From Lycorma delicatula (taxonomy: Eukaryota; Arthropoda; Insecta; Hemiptera; Fulgoridae), in NCBI RefSeq assembly GCF_047948215.1, contig NC_134455.1:167072575-167136574 (forward strand): a DNA stretch of 64,000 nucleotides, written 5' to 3'. Below are positions 1-11,500 of this stretch, piece by piece (position 1 is the stretch's first letter; every line of letters starts with the position of its first letter). The position numbers and the translations under genes are program-made. The notes under the pieces were generated by a model. It did not search any database, was not told where the DNA came from, and saw only the letters and a list, made by a program, of their open reading frames with translations.

Positions 1-165
1 CGTGGGCGTCCTGGCGATTTTGTATGTTTAACAGAACAACCTTTTTCAACGAAGGTTTGGTGCCAAGAGTAAATTTTCGTACACTTTTCGAAAAAGACGT
101 TGAACTGCATCTGCTGCCTTCAAATCGTGAAAACAAATCACACAACGAGCACGTTCCGCTCCAGT
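1..165 (-). pseudogene. Transposase helix-turn-helix domain remnant (IS630/Tc1-mariner-like)
   Basis: Read on the minus strand, about 40 codons run from GAERARCVICFHDLKAADAV through QRLFRKVYENLL. This resembles the N-terminal helix-turn-helix of insect IS630/Tc1-like transposases (consensus roughly 'A.CV..F....S...VQR.FR..Y'), which binds the terminal repeats. Two in-frame stops (TGA, TAA) then interrupt the frame before a KIARTPT-like stretch, probably the linker seen as 'GRP' in intact copies. The window edge cuts the element. The same transposase class has a C-terminal relic at 51.8-52.4 kb, but the two need not be one family. Classification is from remembered consensus and is moderately uncertain. 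Confidence 0.5.
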
Positions 166-468
166 AATTTAATCCATTTTTAACAACACTGATGACAGCT
201 CGTGGATGTATTCATTACTAATGTACTATATGAGTCAAAGCTTGATGTGTTTTGCTATGAAATGAAACCTTAAACCTTAACCGAATCTGTAAGCTATCTA
301 AATAAATTTTTATATGCTTTTAAAATTTTGGACGTCATTTTTTAATTACCCGGTTTAGTCATTTGAAATTCTGTTTTGAACTTCCAAATCGTCACCGTCG
401 GGTATCCTATTAATCCTAGGATATGACGAAGGGTGTGCACGAGGAGTTATAGTGTATAATTGGCTATC

Positions 469-469
<1 letters not shown>
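166..469. other. AT-rich DNA, no feature recognised
   Basis: I see no coding signal. A short ACCTTAAACCTTAACC stretch near 265-282 is not the insect TTAGG telomere repeat. The segment from about 342 (ACCCGGTTTAG...) weakly resembles the start of a segment near 3378, too weak to call a repeat. Confidence 0.5.
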
Positions 470-866
<397 letters not shown>

Positions 867-975
867 TTCCTTTTTCTGTTTAGTCTCCAATACCATCGTA
901 ATACTTCAATACGTCAGAGGATGAGCGAGGATGATATGTATGAGTGTAAATGAAGTCTTGTACAGTCTTTAGAAT
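867..975 (-). mobile_element. SINE 3' fragment (5'-truncated, type A tail)
   Basis: On the minus strand this reads a GACTGTACAAGACTTCA stretch, then ACTCATACATATCATCCTC, a CATCCTCTGA motif, and GACTAAACAGAAAAAGG. That matches the 3' half of the full SINE at 41077-41367. The tRNA-like head and middle are missing, as expected for incomplete reverse transcription. The A-rich tail runs straight into the adjacent microsatellite. Confidence 0.8.
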
Positions 976-1115
976 TGTACAAGTATATTACGATTTAAAT
1001 TAATCACTCCAACAAACGTTTGTATAAAAAAATTAATGTAGCTCTAACTTAAAAAAGTAATTATCAGTATAAAAAATAATTATATTAGCTATTTATTGCC
1101 TGAGAAGACCAGGTA
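976..1115. other. AT-rich spacer
   Basis: A short AT-rich stretch between two SINE fragments. I see nothing else in it. Confidence 0.5.
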
Positions 1116-1315
1116 CTTTCTTTTTTCTGATTAGCCTCCGGAACCACCGTAATGTATTACTTCAGAGAATGAATGAGGATTATGAGTATGAATTTAAATG
1201 AAGTATAGTCTTGTACAGTCTCAGGTCGACCGTTCCTGTGATGTGTGGTTAATTGAAACCCAACCATCAAAGAAAACCGGTATCCCCGATTTAGTATTCA
1301 AATCCGAATAAAAGA
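1116..1315 (-). mobile_element. SINE type A, 5'-truncated
   Basis: The minus strand reads GGATTTGAATACTAAATC, then GGATACCGGTTTTCTTTG, TGGTTGGGT, GACTGTACAAGACTATAC, the CATTCTCTGAAGTAATA motif, GGTGGTTCCGGAGGCTAATC and AGAAAAAAGAAAG. This follows the order of the full-length copy at 41077-41367 from its middle to its A-rich end. The tRNA-derived head with boxes A and B is absent, so this copy has no internal promoter and cannot be transcribed as a SINE. Confidence 0.85.
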
Positions 1316-2908
1316 GATGATTTGCAGTAGAACTGTGGTATTAGATAAACTTAGGCTCAAGAGTTTTTGAATAATCTGATTTATATAAAATATTTTTTAT
1401 ATGTAAATCCTTCTTTCTAAAAAAATCATTAATAAATAAATTAACAATAATTAAGAAAAACTATGTTTTATAAATCGTTATTAACAATAAGAAAACTCAA
1501 TAAACACAAATGAAATATCTACTCACGGGTTTTTCCTTATATGAATACAAAGATAGATGGGGTAATTCAAATACTTTTCGTGTAGTTTTTTACTACTAAA
1601 CAATATTTGTTTATATTTAAGAAATCTGTGACCTGACCATTACTTTTAATTCAATATCTACTCGATACCGATCCAAGAAACAGATAAATTGGTCAAAATT
1701 GTATTAATGAAAAACGAGTTTTGTTGTAGTATGTGGATAACTGAACAAGAAAGTAAAAAATTACGTCTTTAAATACCCAACTGGTTTCTGTTAATCTGCT
1801 CCAACAATCAAAATTTGGTGTCTATCAGTACACTAACAGTTTGTTATTTACTAATAGTAGCATCAAAGTGATGAAAATATACTAACTGGACTTATTCAGC
1901 GAAATTTGATCCATAAATTTGGCAAAATGTATGTATATTGAAAAAGAACTTTGATTCAACTACACCATTTAAAATATCATACTGATAAAATATTTAAAAA
2001 TTTAGTTTAAAATAGTTTCTGTTTAGAAACCTTCCGTTCTGTTCTGTTTGAACATTTCAAACCAAATTAAAAAAATATCTTTTATGGCAAATGCTCTTGA
2101 CTTATTAAGAAACTAATAGTTGCTGTTCTTGGTTGACGTGAAAATGTATATATCTCAATTTATTCGTAATCGTGGATGAAACAGCCAATTTTCTTACTTT
2201 TGAACTTTGTGTTCTTTATTTATATCTATATTTAAATCAAGGTATTGAATTTTTTTTACGTATTTATCAGTAGTTATATTATCAAAAAACTTATTATGAA
2301 ACGTCTAAGTATGTAATGACTTTTGCTGAATCAATCGTTCTAATGATCGCTGAGGCACTACCAGGCACAGTCATCAGATTAAAAAAAAAATGTACCGATG
2401 TGCAGAAGAGGATCTATTTAATGCAAATAATAAAGTGAGGTTTGGAAGGGCCCTCTCAACAGCTTTTGCAGATTGCAAACTTAAGTAAGATTAGTGGAGG
2501 CTGTAAGACTGTAAAAGAAAAAGCATAGGTAATTTCGTCTATGCGTTGACTTTGGTTCATGCATAACAAACATTTGACTTCGTGAAATGTTACAGGGAAA
2601 ATAAATGCAATTTTAATTTATTATCGTTCATAAACGGTCAGTCATTTTACTTTAATCAACCCGTTTGAAATGACCCAGAGATTTTTCAATAACGACCAAA
2701 AAGTTGGTCGCTTATTAATAATAAATTTGAACTTATTGTTTTAAGATGATCGTACGTTATAAATAAATTGTACTTACTATAAACCACTGAAAAAATAAAT
2801 TTTCACTATTTTTAATATTTCGAGAATTAGAATCTTTTTAAAAATTTTGTGTATATTAATATAAAAACGTATAAATAGATCTGTAATTTTTATAACAACA
2901 AATAATAA

Positions 2909-2954
<46 letters not shown>

Positions 2955-3289
2955 ATGAACATAAGAAATGCGCATGTATTAAGTATGTGTCAGGAAACCG
3001 TTTCATTTTTACATATTCTAAAATAAATTTGATTATATATACCTGAAAGTCAGTCAAACTCACTGATGGTGGAATGAGTTGTACTCTTTCCACCATCAGG
3101 AAAAGAAATAGCAGGAATTTTGTTTTTTATATACAACACAAAAAAAAGTCTTTATTTTATTTTTTTGTCGCATGCTAAAAGTGCGGTGTTTTTTTCTATT
3201 TCATTTATTAAATTTATTTAGCTTTAAATTTAATATTTATTGAAGATTTTCTCTACGTATTGATTATCCATTCTTAATTTATTTTTTAT
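1316..3289. other. AT-rich non-coding stretch
   Basis: No coding frame, RNA gene or recognised repeat apart from the (TA)n tract near 2912-2949. The small minus-strand frame over that tract is produced by the dinucleotide repeat. A hairpin-like pair, TGGTGGAA/TTCCACCA, lies near 3065-3095. Confidence 0.5.
2912..2949. repeat. (TA)n microsatellite
   Basis: About 18 uninterrupted TA units, preceded by AATAATAATAAT. Confidence 0.95.
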
Positions 3290-3688
3290 AAAAAAAATCT
3301 CATGACACCACATGAGTTCCTTGTACGCCTATTAAATTACACATACACATTTTTTTACAATTAGAAGTTTGGTAGGATTACCCGGTATAGTAATCTGAAA
3401 TCAAATTTTTTTAGATTTTGGGCTTTTTTGGGCACTTTTGATTCAGTCGATTGTAATCAAAAGGTAAGGTGCACAACTAGATGTTACAGAAGTCCTAAAT
3501 CCAAAATTTTAACATCCTACGGCTAACCGTTTTTGTATTATGCGAGATATATACATACGTACCTACAGACGTCACGCTGAAACTCTTATAATGGATTCAG
3601 GGATGGTCAAAATGGATATTTCTGTTGAAATCTGGAAACCGAAATCTTTCGCGATCTCAATACTTCCTCTACTTGGAATAAGGAAGTA
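3290..3688 (-). repeat. Unclassified interspersed repeat R, copy 1 (internally deleted)
   Basis: Both ends and the middle match the copies at 49181-49852 and 57577-58184: ACATGAGTTCCTTGTACGCC at the left, a GGGCTTTTTTGGGCACTTTT motif, AAGGTAAGGTGCACAACTAG, then ATGGATATTTCTGTTGAAAT, and TACTTCCTCTACTTG at the right. It is about 400 bp against 610-670 bp for the others; the missing part lies between about 3345 and 3400. I found no coding capacity and no clear target-site duplication. It could be a non-autonomous DNA transposon or part of a larger element. Confidence 0.8.
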
Positions 3689-6155
3689 AAAAGCTAATAA
3701 TTATTATTAATCTTAAACTAATAATTTAATGATATCAAAACATATATATAATTTATTTTTTCTACACAGTAATTTCACAAGTGTGACTAATTTTATAATT
3801 AATGTTGCGTAATTGTTTCCAAATATTACCGTAATGTACGTAGAAAATTGTGGGTAACTTGTAAGTTTACATGTGTGCAACATTTAGTCAAATTTTCGTG
3901 CAATTTTTTTACAAAGGTTTTTTTTATAAATGTAAAAATATCACAAGAAAGGAGTAAGAAAGGGAAGGTTTAATGAGAAGGAGGAATATAGGGAAAGAGA
4001 GAGTGTGAGAGTATTTTATTAATAAAAAAGAAAATATTTGATTTTTATTAAAAATAAGATTTATTAAAAATTATTAGTGGTTTTAATAATGAAAAATAAA
4101 TTATACCGTACAATAAAAAATTATACAAAACATTTGCGAATTTTTAGAAGTTTTCTGTAATCCACTTTCAAATTGAGAACATCAAACCACAGACCATTAA
4201 AATCTTTCAGTAAATTTCTAGACAGCCTTAGAATAAAATATCAATAAATATCACAATTAAATATCATCAATTAAGATAAAATCCATCACTTTCATCTCAC
4301 TTTCATCCTCGTTGATATTTGAAATTGGGATTTTATTGTTGTAAAGAAGAATTTACCTCGATAGTCTTTAGTAGGTTACACCCTTCAAACGTATCGGTAA
4401 TTACAAATTCGTATGGTCTTCGCGCTATTTCATCTAATTATTTAAACTGACATCGTATCTATTTATCCATGTTTAATTAGAATCGATCATCAATCAAGTC
4501 ATAAATAATTATTGGCATACTTAGATAAACTCGTCACACCCATCCGTTTCACTTTCTTCAGACCTCATCCAGTCGCGGTTCATTACTAAAAGGTAGGATT
4601 TCAATCAATCAAAAAATAACAAATGATTCGTCTTCAGTTGATGATGTATGTACTATCATGATAGCTTGTTTCGACTTGTAATAATTTTACTTTATCAGCT
4701 TCATTATGTTAGTTACTTTAAAACTAATTTTTATGTAATAACCTAACGTTTTGTTTTTTTTTGTTTTTTTTTTTTTTTGTTTTTTTTTGAAGCGATCTTA
4801 TGAGGATGTTATTTATCCTAACTGGTGGAGAAAAAACAAATGATTAAATGTATGAATACATTCATACTATTCTGTTTTGCGGATATAAAATAATTTTTTT
4901 TTTAAGCCGTAAATCACAAAAGCTAAATGACGTTATTAAGTCAGTTTCTTGCCGCTTAGAAATTTTAATGAAAAAAATTGCGAATATAAGGATATTTTAA
5001 TGCAGAATAGAATCCTGGTAGTATAAAGTAGAAGTTTAAGAATAATAAAGGTGTTATTTGTAAGATAGAAATGTTCACAAGGTGTCGTTTCATACGTTCG
5101 AATAGCGTGTTAGTAAAACGGGAAAGGAAAATTGTAAAGGTTTTGAAAATTTGCGGAAGCTGAAAATTAGATTCATCAAAGATATTCTAAATTAATAGGT
5201 TTAAAGACAAACCCTGGGGGGGGGGCTCCCCCTTGTGGGGGAGAAATATGAAGCGGAATCTCTTGAAAACTAGACTGGAAACTACGTCTGATAAGACTGA
5301 TTCCAAGTAAAATTAAATTTTTCAAATTTCATAATGAAATACCTATGACTCTCGAGGCTCATATTTTACACTGTAAAAGACACAGAAAGATTCTACTTTA
5401 ATGGGAACGACATTGGAGTTACAGGTCAATGTTAAAAGTACCTTTTACGCGGCTTTTACCTCTTTTGTACCTCTTTTTCGCGGCTTTTTAAACATTACCA
5501 TTTACTGACGTGTCTTCAGGGTTTATTACATTGTTATACTATGATGAAAACATTAACTTTTTTTTTGTTGTGATTTTCATTATCGAATATAGGTAAAATG
5601 TAAATAGAGAATATAAAATCTATTTGTTGAGAGTTACCAAAGCTTTAAAATGAACGGTTTAGTTATATATATATTTGGTTGGAGAAATATACATATTTCT
5701 CCATCCAAACCACCTTACAAAAGTTTTTTTGTCTTTTCTTTGATTTTTTTTTTAAATTTAGTTCATTGTACTGTAATGGATAATTAAATTTTATATGAGA
5801 ATAATAATTTTTTTAGTATCTTTTGTATCAGGGTTAATTAATTTTTTAAATTTATATTTTTCCCCGAATAATGAAATATATATACTGAGTATCATTTTTT
5901 TATTTTTATTTTGACAGAAAATTATTTCATTCATGCCATGTATTTGAAAAGAGATGACCGTTTTTGTATTTGAAATGAGTGAAAGAAAATTAAACATATA
6001 ATGTTTATGAAAAAGAAATATTAAATATTTTTTTTAACAATTTCCGTGCTTTTTAATGTTTTAATTAATTTTGAAAAATTATTTTATCGGTAGTGCCAGT
6101 TGAAGTAAATGAAAACAAAAAAAATAAAAATGAAAACGTTAGACTAAAAAGTTTA
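3689..6155. other. AT-rich non-coding stretch
   Basis: No coding or RNA feature is supported. It contains long T runs at about 4749-4790 and a G10 run at 5216-5225 followed by CTCCCCCTTGTGGGGG. Short minus-strand frames near 5791-5997 are lysine/isoleucine-rich, as expected by chance in AT-rich DNA. Confidence 0.5.
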
Positions 6156-6418
6156 CTCCCTCTACTAATCATGAGACCTTGCCGTTGGTGAGGGGGCTAG
6201 AGTGCTCAGTGATACAGATTGGCTGGACCGAAGGTGCAACCATATCGGAGAGGTATCTGTTGAGAGCCAGACTAAGAAATGATTCCTGAAAGAGGGCAGC
6301 AGCTCTTTCAGTAGTTGTTAAGGGCGTAGGTCAGGACGACTTAAACGGCCATATCAAAATTACCCAGTCCTCTGAATACTGCGCAGCTGAAAGCAATGGA
6401 AAACTACAGCTGCTTTTT

Positions 6419-7893
6419 TTGCCAAGGAAATGTAGCTCTCTGCATTTTCATATATCAATGATGGAGGCGCCTTCCTTGGTAAAATATTCCGGAGGTAAAC
6501 TAGTCCCCCGTTCGGATCTCTGGGTGGGGACTACTAGGGAAGGGGTCACCAGAAAATTAAAAAATAACGTTCTACGAGTCGGAGCGTGGAATGTTAGAAG
6601 TTTAAAATAGGTTTAGGTTAGAAAATTTAAAGAGAGAAATGGATAGGATAAAATGTAGATGTAGTAGGAATTAGTGAGGTTCGGTGGGAAGAGGAAAACG
6701 ACTTTTGGTCAGGTGGTTTTAGAATAATTAAATCAGCTTCAAATAATTGGCAGGCAGGAGTAGGATTCGTAATGAACAAGAAGATAGGAAAGAGAGTAAA
6801 GTATTTCAAAATGCATAACGATAGAATCATTGTAATAATGTAATAAGGATAAAATCAAAACCTAAACCGATAACGATTGTTAACATCTATATTCCTACAA
6901 GCGCCCATGATGATGCAGAAATTGACGAAGCAATTAAACACATAAAAGGAGATGAAAATTTAATAATAGTTGGAGATTGGAATGCAAGCATTTGAAAAAG
7001 CAAGGAAGGAAATATAGTGGGTGAATACGATCTGGGCAAAAGAAATGAAAGAGGGGAACCGACTTACAGAGTTTTGCACAAAGTATAATTTAGTAATTGC
7101 CAACACCCAGTTTAAAAATCATAATAGAAGAATATACACACGGAAAAAGCCAGGCGATACTGCAAGGTAGATAGATTATATCATGTTTAAGCAAAGATTT
7201 AGAAATCAACTCGTTGACTGCAAAACTTATCCTGGAGCAGATATTGATAGCGACCATAATTCAGTGATAATGAAATGTAGATACAGGTTTAAAAGCCTGA
7301 AGAAATGGTGTCAGATGAATCGGTGGAATTTAGAGAAGCTTGAGGAAGAGGAGGTAAAGAAGATTTTTGAGAAGGACATCGCAAGAGGTCAGAGTAAAAA
7401 AGATAAGATAAAAAATGTAAAATAAGAATGGGAGAATATTAAAAAGGAAATTCTTAAATCAGCAGAAGCGACCTTAGGCGGAACAAAGAGAACTGGTAGA
7501 AAACCTTGGGTTTCAGACGATATATTGCAGCTGATGGATGAACGTAGAAAATATAAGAATGCTAGTAATGAAGAAAGTAAAAGGAACTATCGACAATTAA
7601 GAAATACTATAAACAGAAAGTGCAAACTGGCGACAGAAGAGTGGATTAAAGAAAAGTGTTCAGAAGTGAAAAAAGAAATGAATATTGGTGAAATAGATGT
7701 AGAGTACAGGAAAGTTAAGAAAAATTTTGAGGTACATAAATTAATTTCTAATAATGTGTTAAACAAAGATGGCACACCGATTTATAATACGAAAGGCAAA
7801 ATCTATAGGTGAAATATATTGAAGAGTTATACGAAGGAAATGAATTAGAAAATGGTGTTATAGAGGAAGAAGAGGAAGTTGAAGAGGATGAAG
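6419..7893 (+). pseudogene. LINE ORF2 N-terminal part: APE-type endonuclease and linker
   Basis: The endonuclease nicks target DNA to prime reverse transcription. Visible motifs are RVGAWNVRSLK (about 6575-6606), GISEVRWEEEND (about 6671), IVGDWNAS (about 6968), and IDSDHNSVIMK (about 7243-7275), which holds the terminal Asp-His pair. The N, E, D/N and D-H active-site positions can all be recognised, but in different frames. An early TAG follows VRSLK, a TGA sits near 6993, and further shifts occur before 7183. After the endonuclease, a conserved linker (LMDERRKYKNASNEESKRNY) leads to the pre-RT region, which ends at the large deletion. Proteins like this are often annotated 'craniofacial development protein 2-like' in insect genomes. 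Confidence 0.9.
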
Positions 7894-7918
7894 TGCATGT
7901 GCAAGTGTAAGTAATACC

Positions 7919-8483
7919 TTATGGAGGTAGAAGAATTTTGTTATTTGGGAAGTAGAATTACTAAAGATGGACGAAGCAGGAGCGACATAAAATGCCGAAT
8001 AGCACAGGCGAAACGAACCTTCAGTCAGAAATATAATTTGTTTACATCAGAAATTAATTTAAATGATAGGAAAAGATTTTTGAAAGTATAAGTTTGGAGT
8101 GTCGCTTTATATGGAAGTGAAACTTGGACGATCGGAGTATCTGAGAAGAAAAGATTAGAAGCTTTTGAAATGTGGTGATATAGGAGAATGTTAAAAATCA
8201 ATGGGTGGATAAAGTGACAAATGAAGAGGTGTTGCGGCAAATAGATGAAGAAAGAAGCATTTGGAAAAATATAGATAAAAGAAGAGAGAGACTTATAGGT
8301 CACATATTAAGGTATCCTGTAAAAGTAGCTTTAATATTGGATGGACAGGTAGAAAGAAAAAATTTTGTAGGCAGGCAAGGTTTGGAAAATGTAAAACAAT
8401 TATTAGGGATGTAGGATGTAGGGGGTATACCGAAATGAAACGACTGGCAGTAGATAAGGAATCTGGGAGAGCTGCATCAAACC
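7919..8483 (+). pseudogene. LINE ORF2 C-terminal part
   Basis: This is the region downstream of the RT core. It reads MEVEEFCYLGSRITKDGRSR, then SDIKCRIAQAKRTFSQKYN, LYGSETWTIGVSEKKRLE, FEMW, RRMLKI, then RRERLIGHILRYP, ENVKQLLGM and finally WESGRAASNQSND. The order matches copies 2 and 3. Stops and frameshifts occur near 8090, 8178 and 8413. The RERLIGHILR block and the final residues are a useful family signature. Confidence 0.85.
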
Positions 8484-8509
8484 AGTCAAATGACTAAAGA
8501 CAAAAAAAA

Positions 8510-11500
8510 CAAGTTTTGGTAACAACATTAACGCATTTATTAATGATTTAACAAAATTATTGTACTTCAAACCTAAAAAAAATCAGAAAATCACTGAATT
8601 TGTCTGTGTTACGATGGATGTCATGAAAACTATGGGAGACAGTTTTGGGACCTGTTTTATTCGATTTTGCAGGTCAAAAATACAAGAAACCATTTCGAAC
8701 ATGTTTGTATGAATTTTTTTCTTATTTAAAGCTTTAGAAGCAGTTCCAAATTATTTCATTTTCCTCCTGAATGGTCAGGTATAATTTGGATGTAGTTTGC
8801 AAAAGAAATATTTGAGTTCTTCTTCTTCATCCTAATGTGGGAGTTAATGCGGCCGCTCAGTTTAATACTGTAATATATGTCCCGACTTTATATTATGTAA
8901 AGTGTAAAGAAAGCCAAAGCCTGAAAAATATAATATAATACTGAGTATGTAGAATTTAGTAAATGTGATGATGTTAAAAGATTAGTTCAGTACAAAAAGA
9001 AATTGAGAACATCAAATTGATCAAATGATGAATTCATAATAACCTTATTCGGTTCACTAACTCGATGATTCAAATTAAACCTTTGAAATATTTACTGAAT
9101 TTACTTGAATTTATTTACTGGATTCGTAAAGGTTTGAATTTCCTAGTCTTTCTTTGTATTCTTGTTCAAGGCGAAAAATTAAATGTTTTGTAACGGTGAA
9201 AGAATGAATTCTGAAACTCATACGTAAAATATATGTAATGTACCTTGAATATCATACGTAAAATAGTACCTGTACCCGAGATATTCTCTTTTTCTTTCTT
9301 GAACAGACCATTTAGATTCATGAATTTGGTGTTGTCGAAAAGATTTACGGATATCATCAAACGAGATAAAAATCATATTACTCTTCACCTTATCGATAAT
9401 TACTTAACTCTTGTGAAGAAAACTAATTTTGGTTTAGCGATGTAAATATTTCACCTTTCGTAAAAGATTCCAAATGTCTCATCAATGATTATTTATAAGT
9501 TCTCTTTACTTATTTTTTTAATTAACATACCGATTTATTATTCTGTTTGTTCCATTTTTCTCTTTTCTTTACTTGATTTTTGAACCGCAGATCTAATTTC
9601 TATAGCAAAACGGACAAAATTTAAATAGATTAATTGACAAAATTTTTTTATCGTTCTTTTAATAGGAACACCGGGTGTTGCAGTCCGGCATCATATTTGA
9701 TTTTTTGATACATTATAAAAAAAAACTAAATAAATACTTCATTTTCCACGGACAACATTCCCGGGAAATATTTCCTGCATTTAACATATTTTCTTTCTTA
9801 AGCAATAATTTGGTTTCATACATCGAAATATTAAGTCATCTCACAAATCTTGATCGGATAATGTTTTACACAAACCACCTAATTTTATCTTTCTTCATTA
9901 ATCCCAAGATAAAAATGTTACCTTTCTCAACACTTAATTATTGCAAATAATTTTTCATTTCGCGGTCTGATATTTTCCCTGTCTGTATTTTCACGGTACT
10001 CTGAAAAGGCCCACCCGTGAATTTTAGTTATAAAATGTTAAAAATTGCTTATTTTTTAAAAACAAATTTTCCCTGTATTTTGTTACGCGTAGAACCTATT
10101 ACAAGGTTTATAAAGATAATCATTTTCAGTAATGTAACATGTAGTCCAATACAAATACGAGTAAGTTAATCGTATATACATTTAGTGTACAGAAGTACAT
10201 GTATGAAATATAGGGAAACAACCTTTGAAGAGATTAATTTTTTTCAATTGTGTTTTGTTTTTTACGTAGCTTTTATATGTAAATCCAAATTGCAGGAAAT
10301 GATTTACTGTGTACACGAATTAATTAAATACATTAACAGCTTGCGGATGAAAATAAATTTTTATTTGTTTCTTCCATAATTCTCTTTGCTTACGATGCCA
10401 TTTAAATTTAAAAAGTCCTCGTTATTTTTATGAAAATGTTTGACCATACAGTATAAATTATATTAAATCGAACTTATTTGATTCGACGGTACGTTAGTCT
10501 TGTGTTTGTTTGTACGATCTGTATTTATGTATATAGTAGCATCTGGCCTCAGTCGAGTTCGTTATACGTTAAACTATCGGTTTTGTTTGCCCGTTGCGAG
10601 TAAATTACGTTCTGTTGTTAAACACTCATTAAACTTAACTATGATGAACTCCAACCCATCTCATACCATCCTCACGTCCTATCCGTAACCAAGCTTACCT
10701 ACCTAACAGCTAAGATAAGATTGCATTTCCATGATTCTCAGTCGTTCGGTTAGAAATATACTTTCAGCTTATTCTTCTATGACTAATAGCTCTTGTATTA
10801 CAAGTTATTTAAATATAAAGGAGTAAAAAATGATTATATACACGTTATTTTTGTTTATAAAAATAATGCGATACATAATTTTATATTTGTTCTTTATAAG
10901 CTATTGAAAATATAACAGTTAATTCATTCCAAATCAGTATGTTTGTAAATTATGAGATTTTAAATTTTAACTTGTTTTTAAAATTGTAGATTTTGTTCAT
11001 TACTTACATTTAAACATTTAAAAAAAGCTTAAGGAAGATTTGACGGTTCAACACTACTGTACGCAAAATAAATATACATGAAACTCTTCAGACGATCATA
11101 TAACGGTGTGAAACTATTAATTAAATTTGAACTGGCAATAAAAGGCTAACTGAATACATTTGAAAGAAAATTTAAATCGCACAAGTCAAATTGGTATAAA
11201 AATCCTTGAGGAACAAGGTTGTTTTTTTCAAGGGGTTTTTATCTTTAAGGCTTCTATTCATAACATTAAAAAACCTCATAATATTGAGAATTAATCATCA
11301 CTCCAAAATATTTATGTCGGTCCATTAATTTATGACACTCAATTAAGTCTAATAATCGCGTTTTTTAATGAAAAAAACACTTTCTCCCCAAAAGAAATAT
11401 TGTCAACAGGGTGAAAAAAGATGTTTCCTTGCCGAGAAAGAAAACAAGTACTGTACGTACAAATAGTACAAGTACCACTACATTATACCTTCAAGAATAA

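Larger units (their letters stand above)
6156..8509 (+). mobile_element. RTE-like LINE, copy 1 (RT core deleted)
   Basis: This non-LTR retrotransposon relic runs from a 5' leader (ATGAGACCTTGCCGTTGGTG near 6170) to a short A-tail after CAAACCAGTCAAATGACTAA (8508). The endonuclease starts near 6569 and the C-terminal tail of ORF2 ends near 8500. Compared with copy 3 (43.9-46.4 kb), the stretch from just after the GAAGAGGATGAAGT motif (about 7893) to TATGGAGGTAGAAGAATTTT (about 7920) has lost roughly 950 bp. That removes the whole RT palm. Many stops and frameshifts show it is old and non-functional. Confidence 0.9.

Noticed and set aside
265..282. Telomere-like AACCTTAAACCTTAACC
   Set aside because: Not the insect TTAGG repeat and far too short.
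5216..5244. G-run with CCCCC and GGGGG as a G-quadruplex regulatory element
   Set aside because: It would pair as a hairpin as easily as form a quadruplex, and no promoter or gene is nearby.
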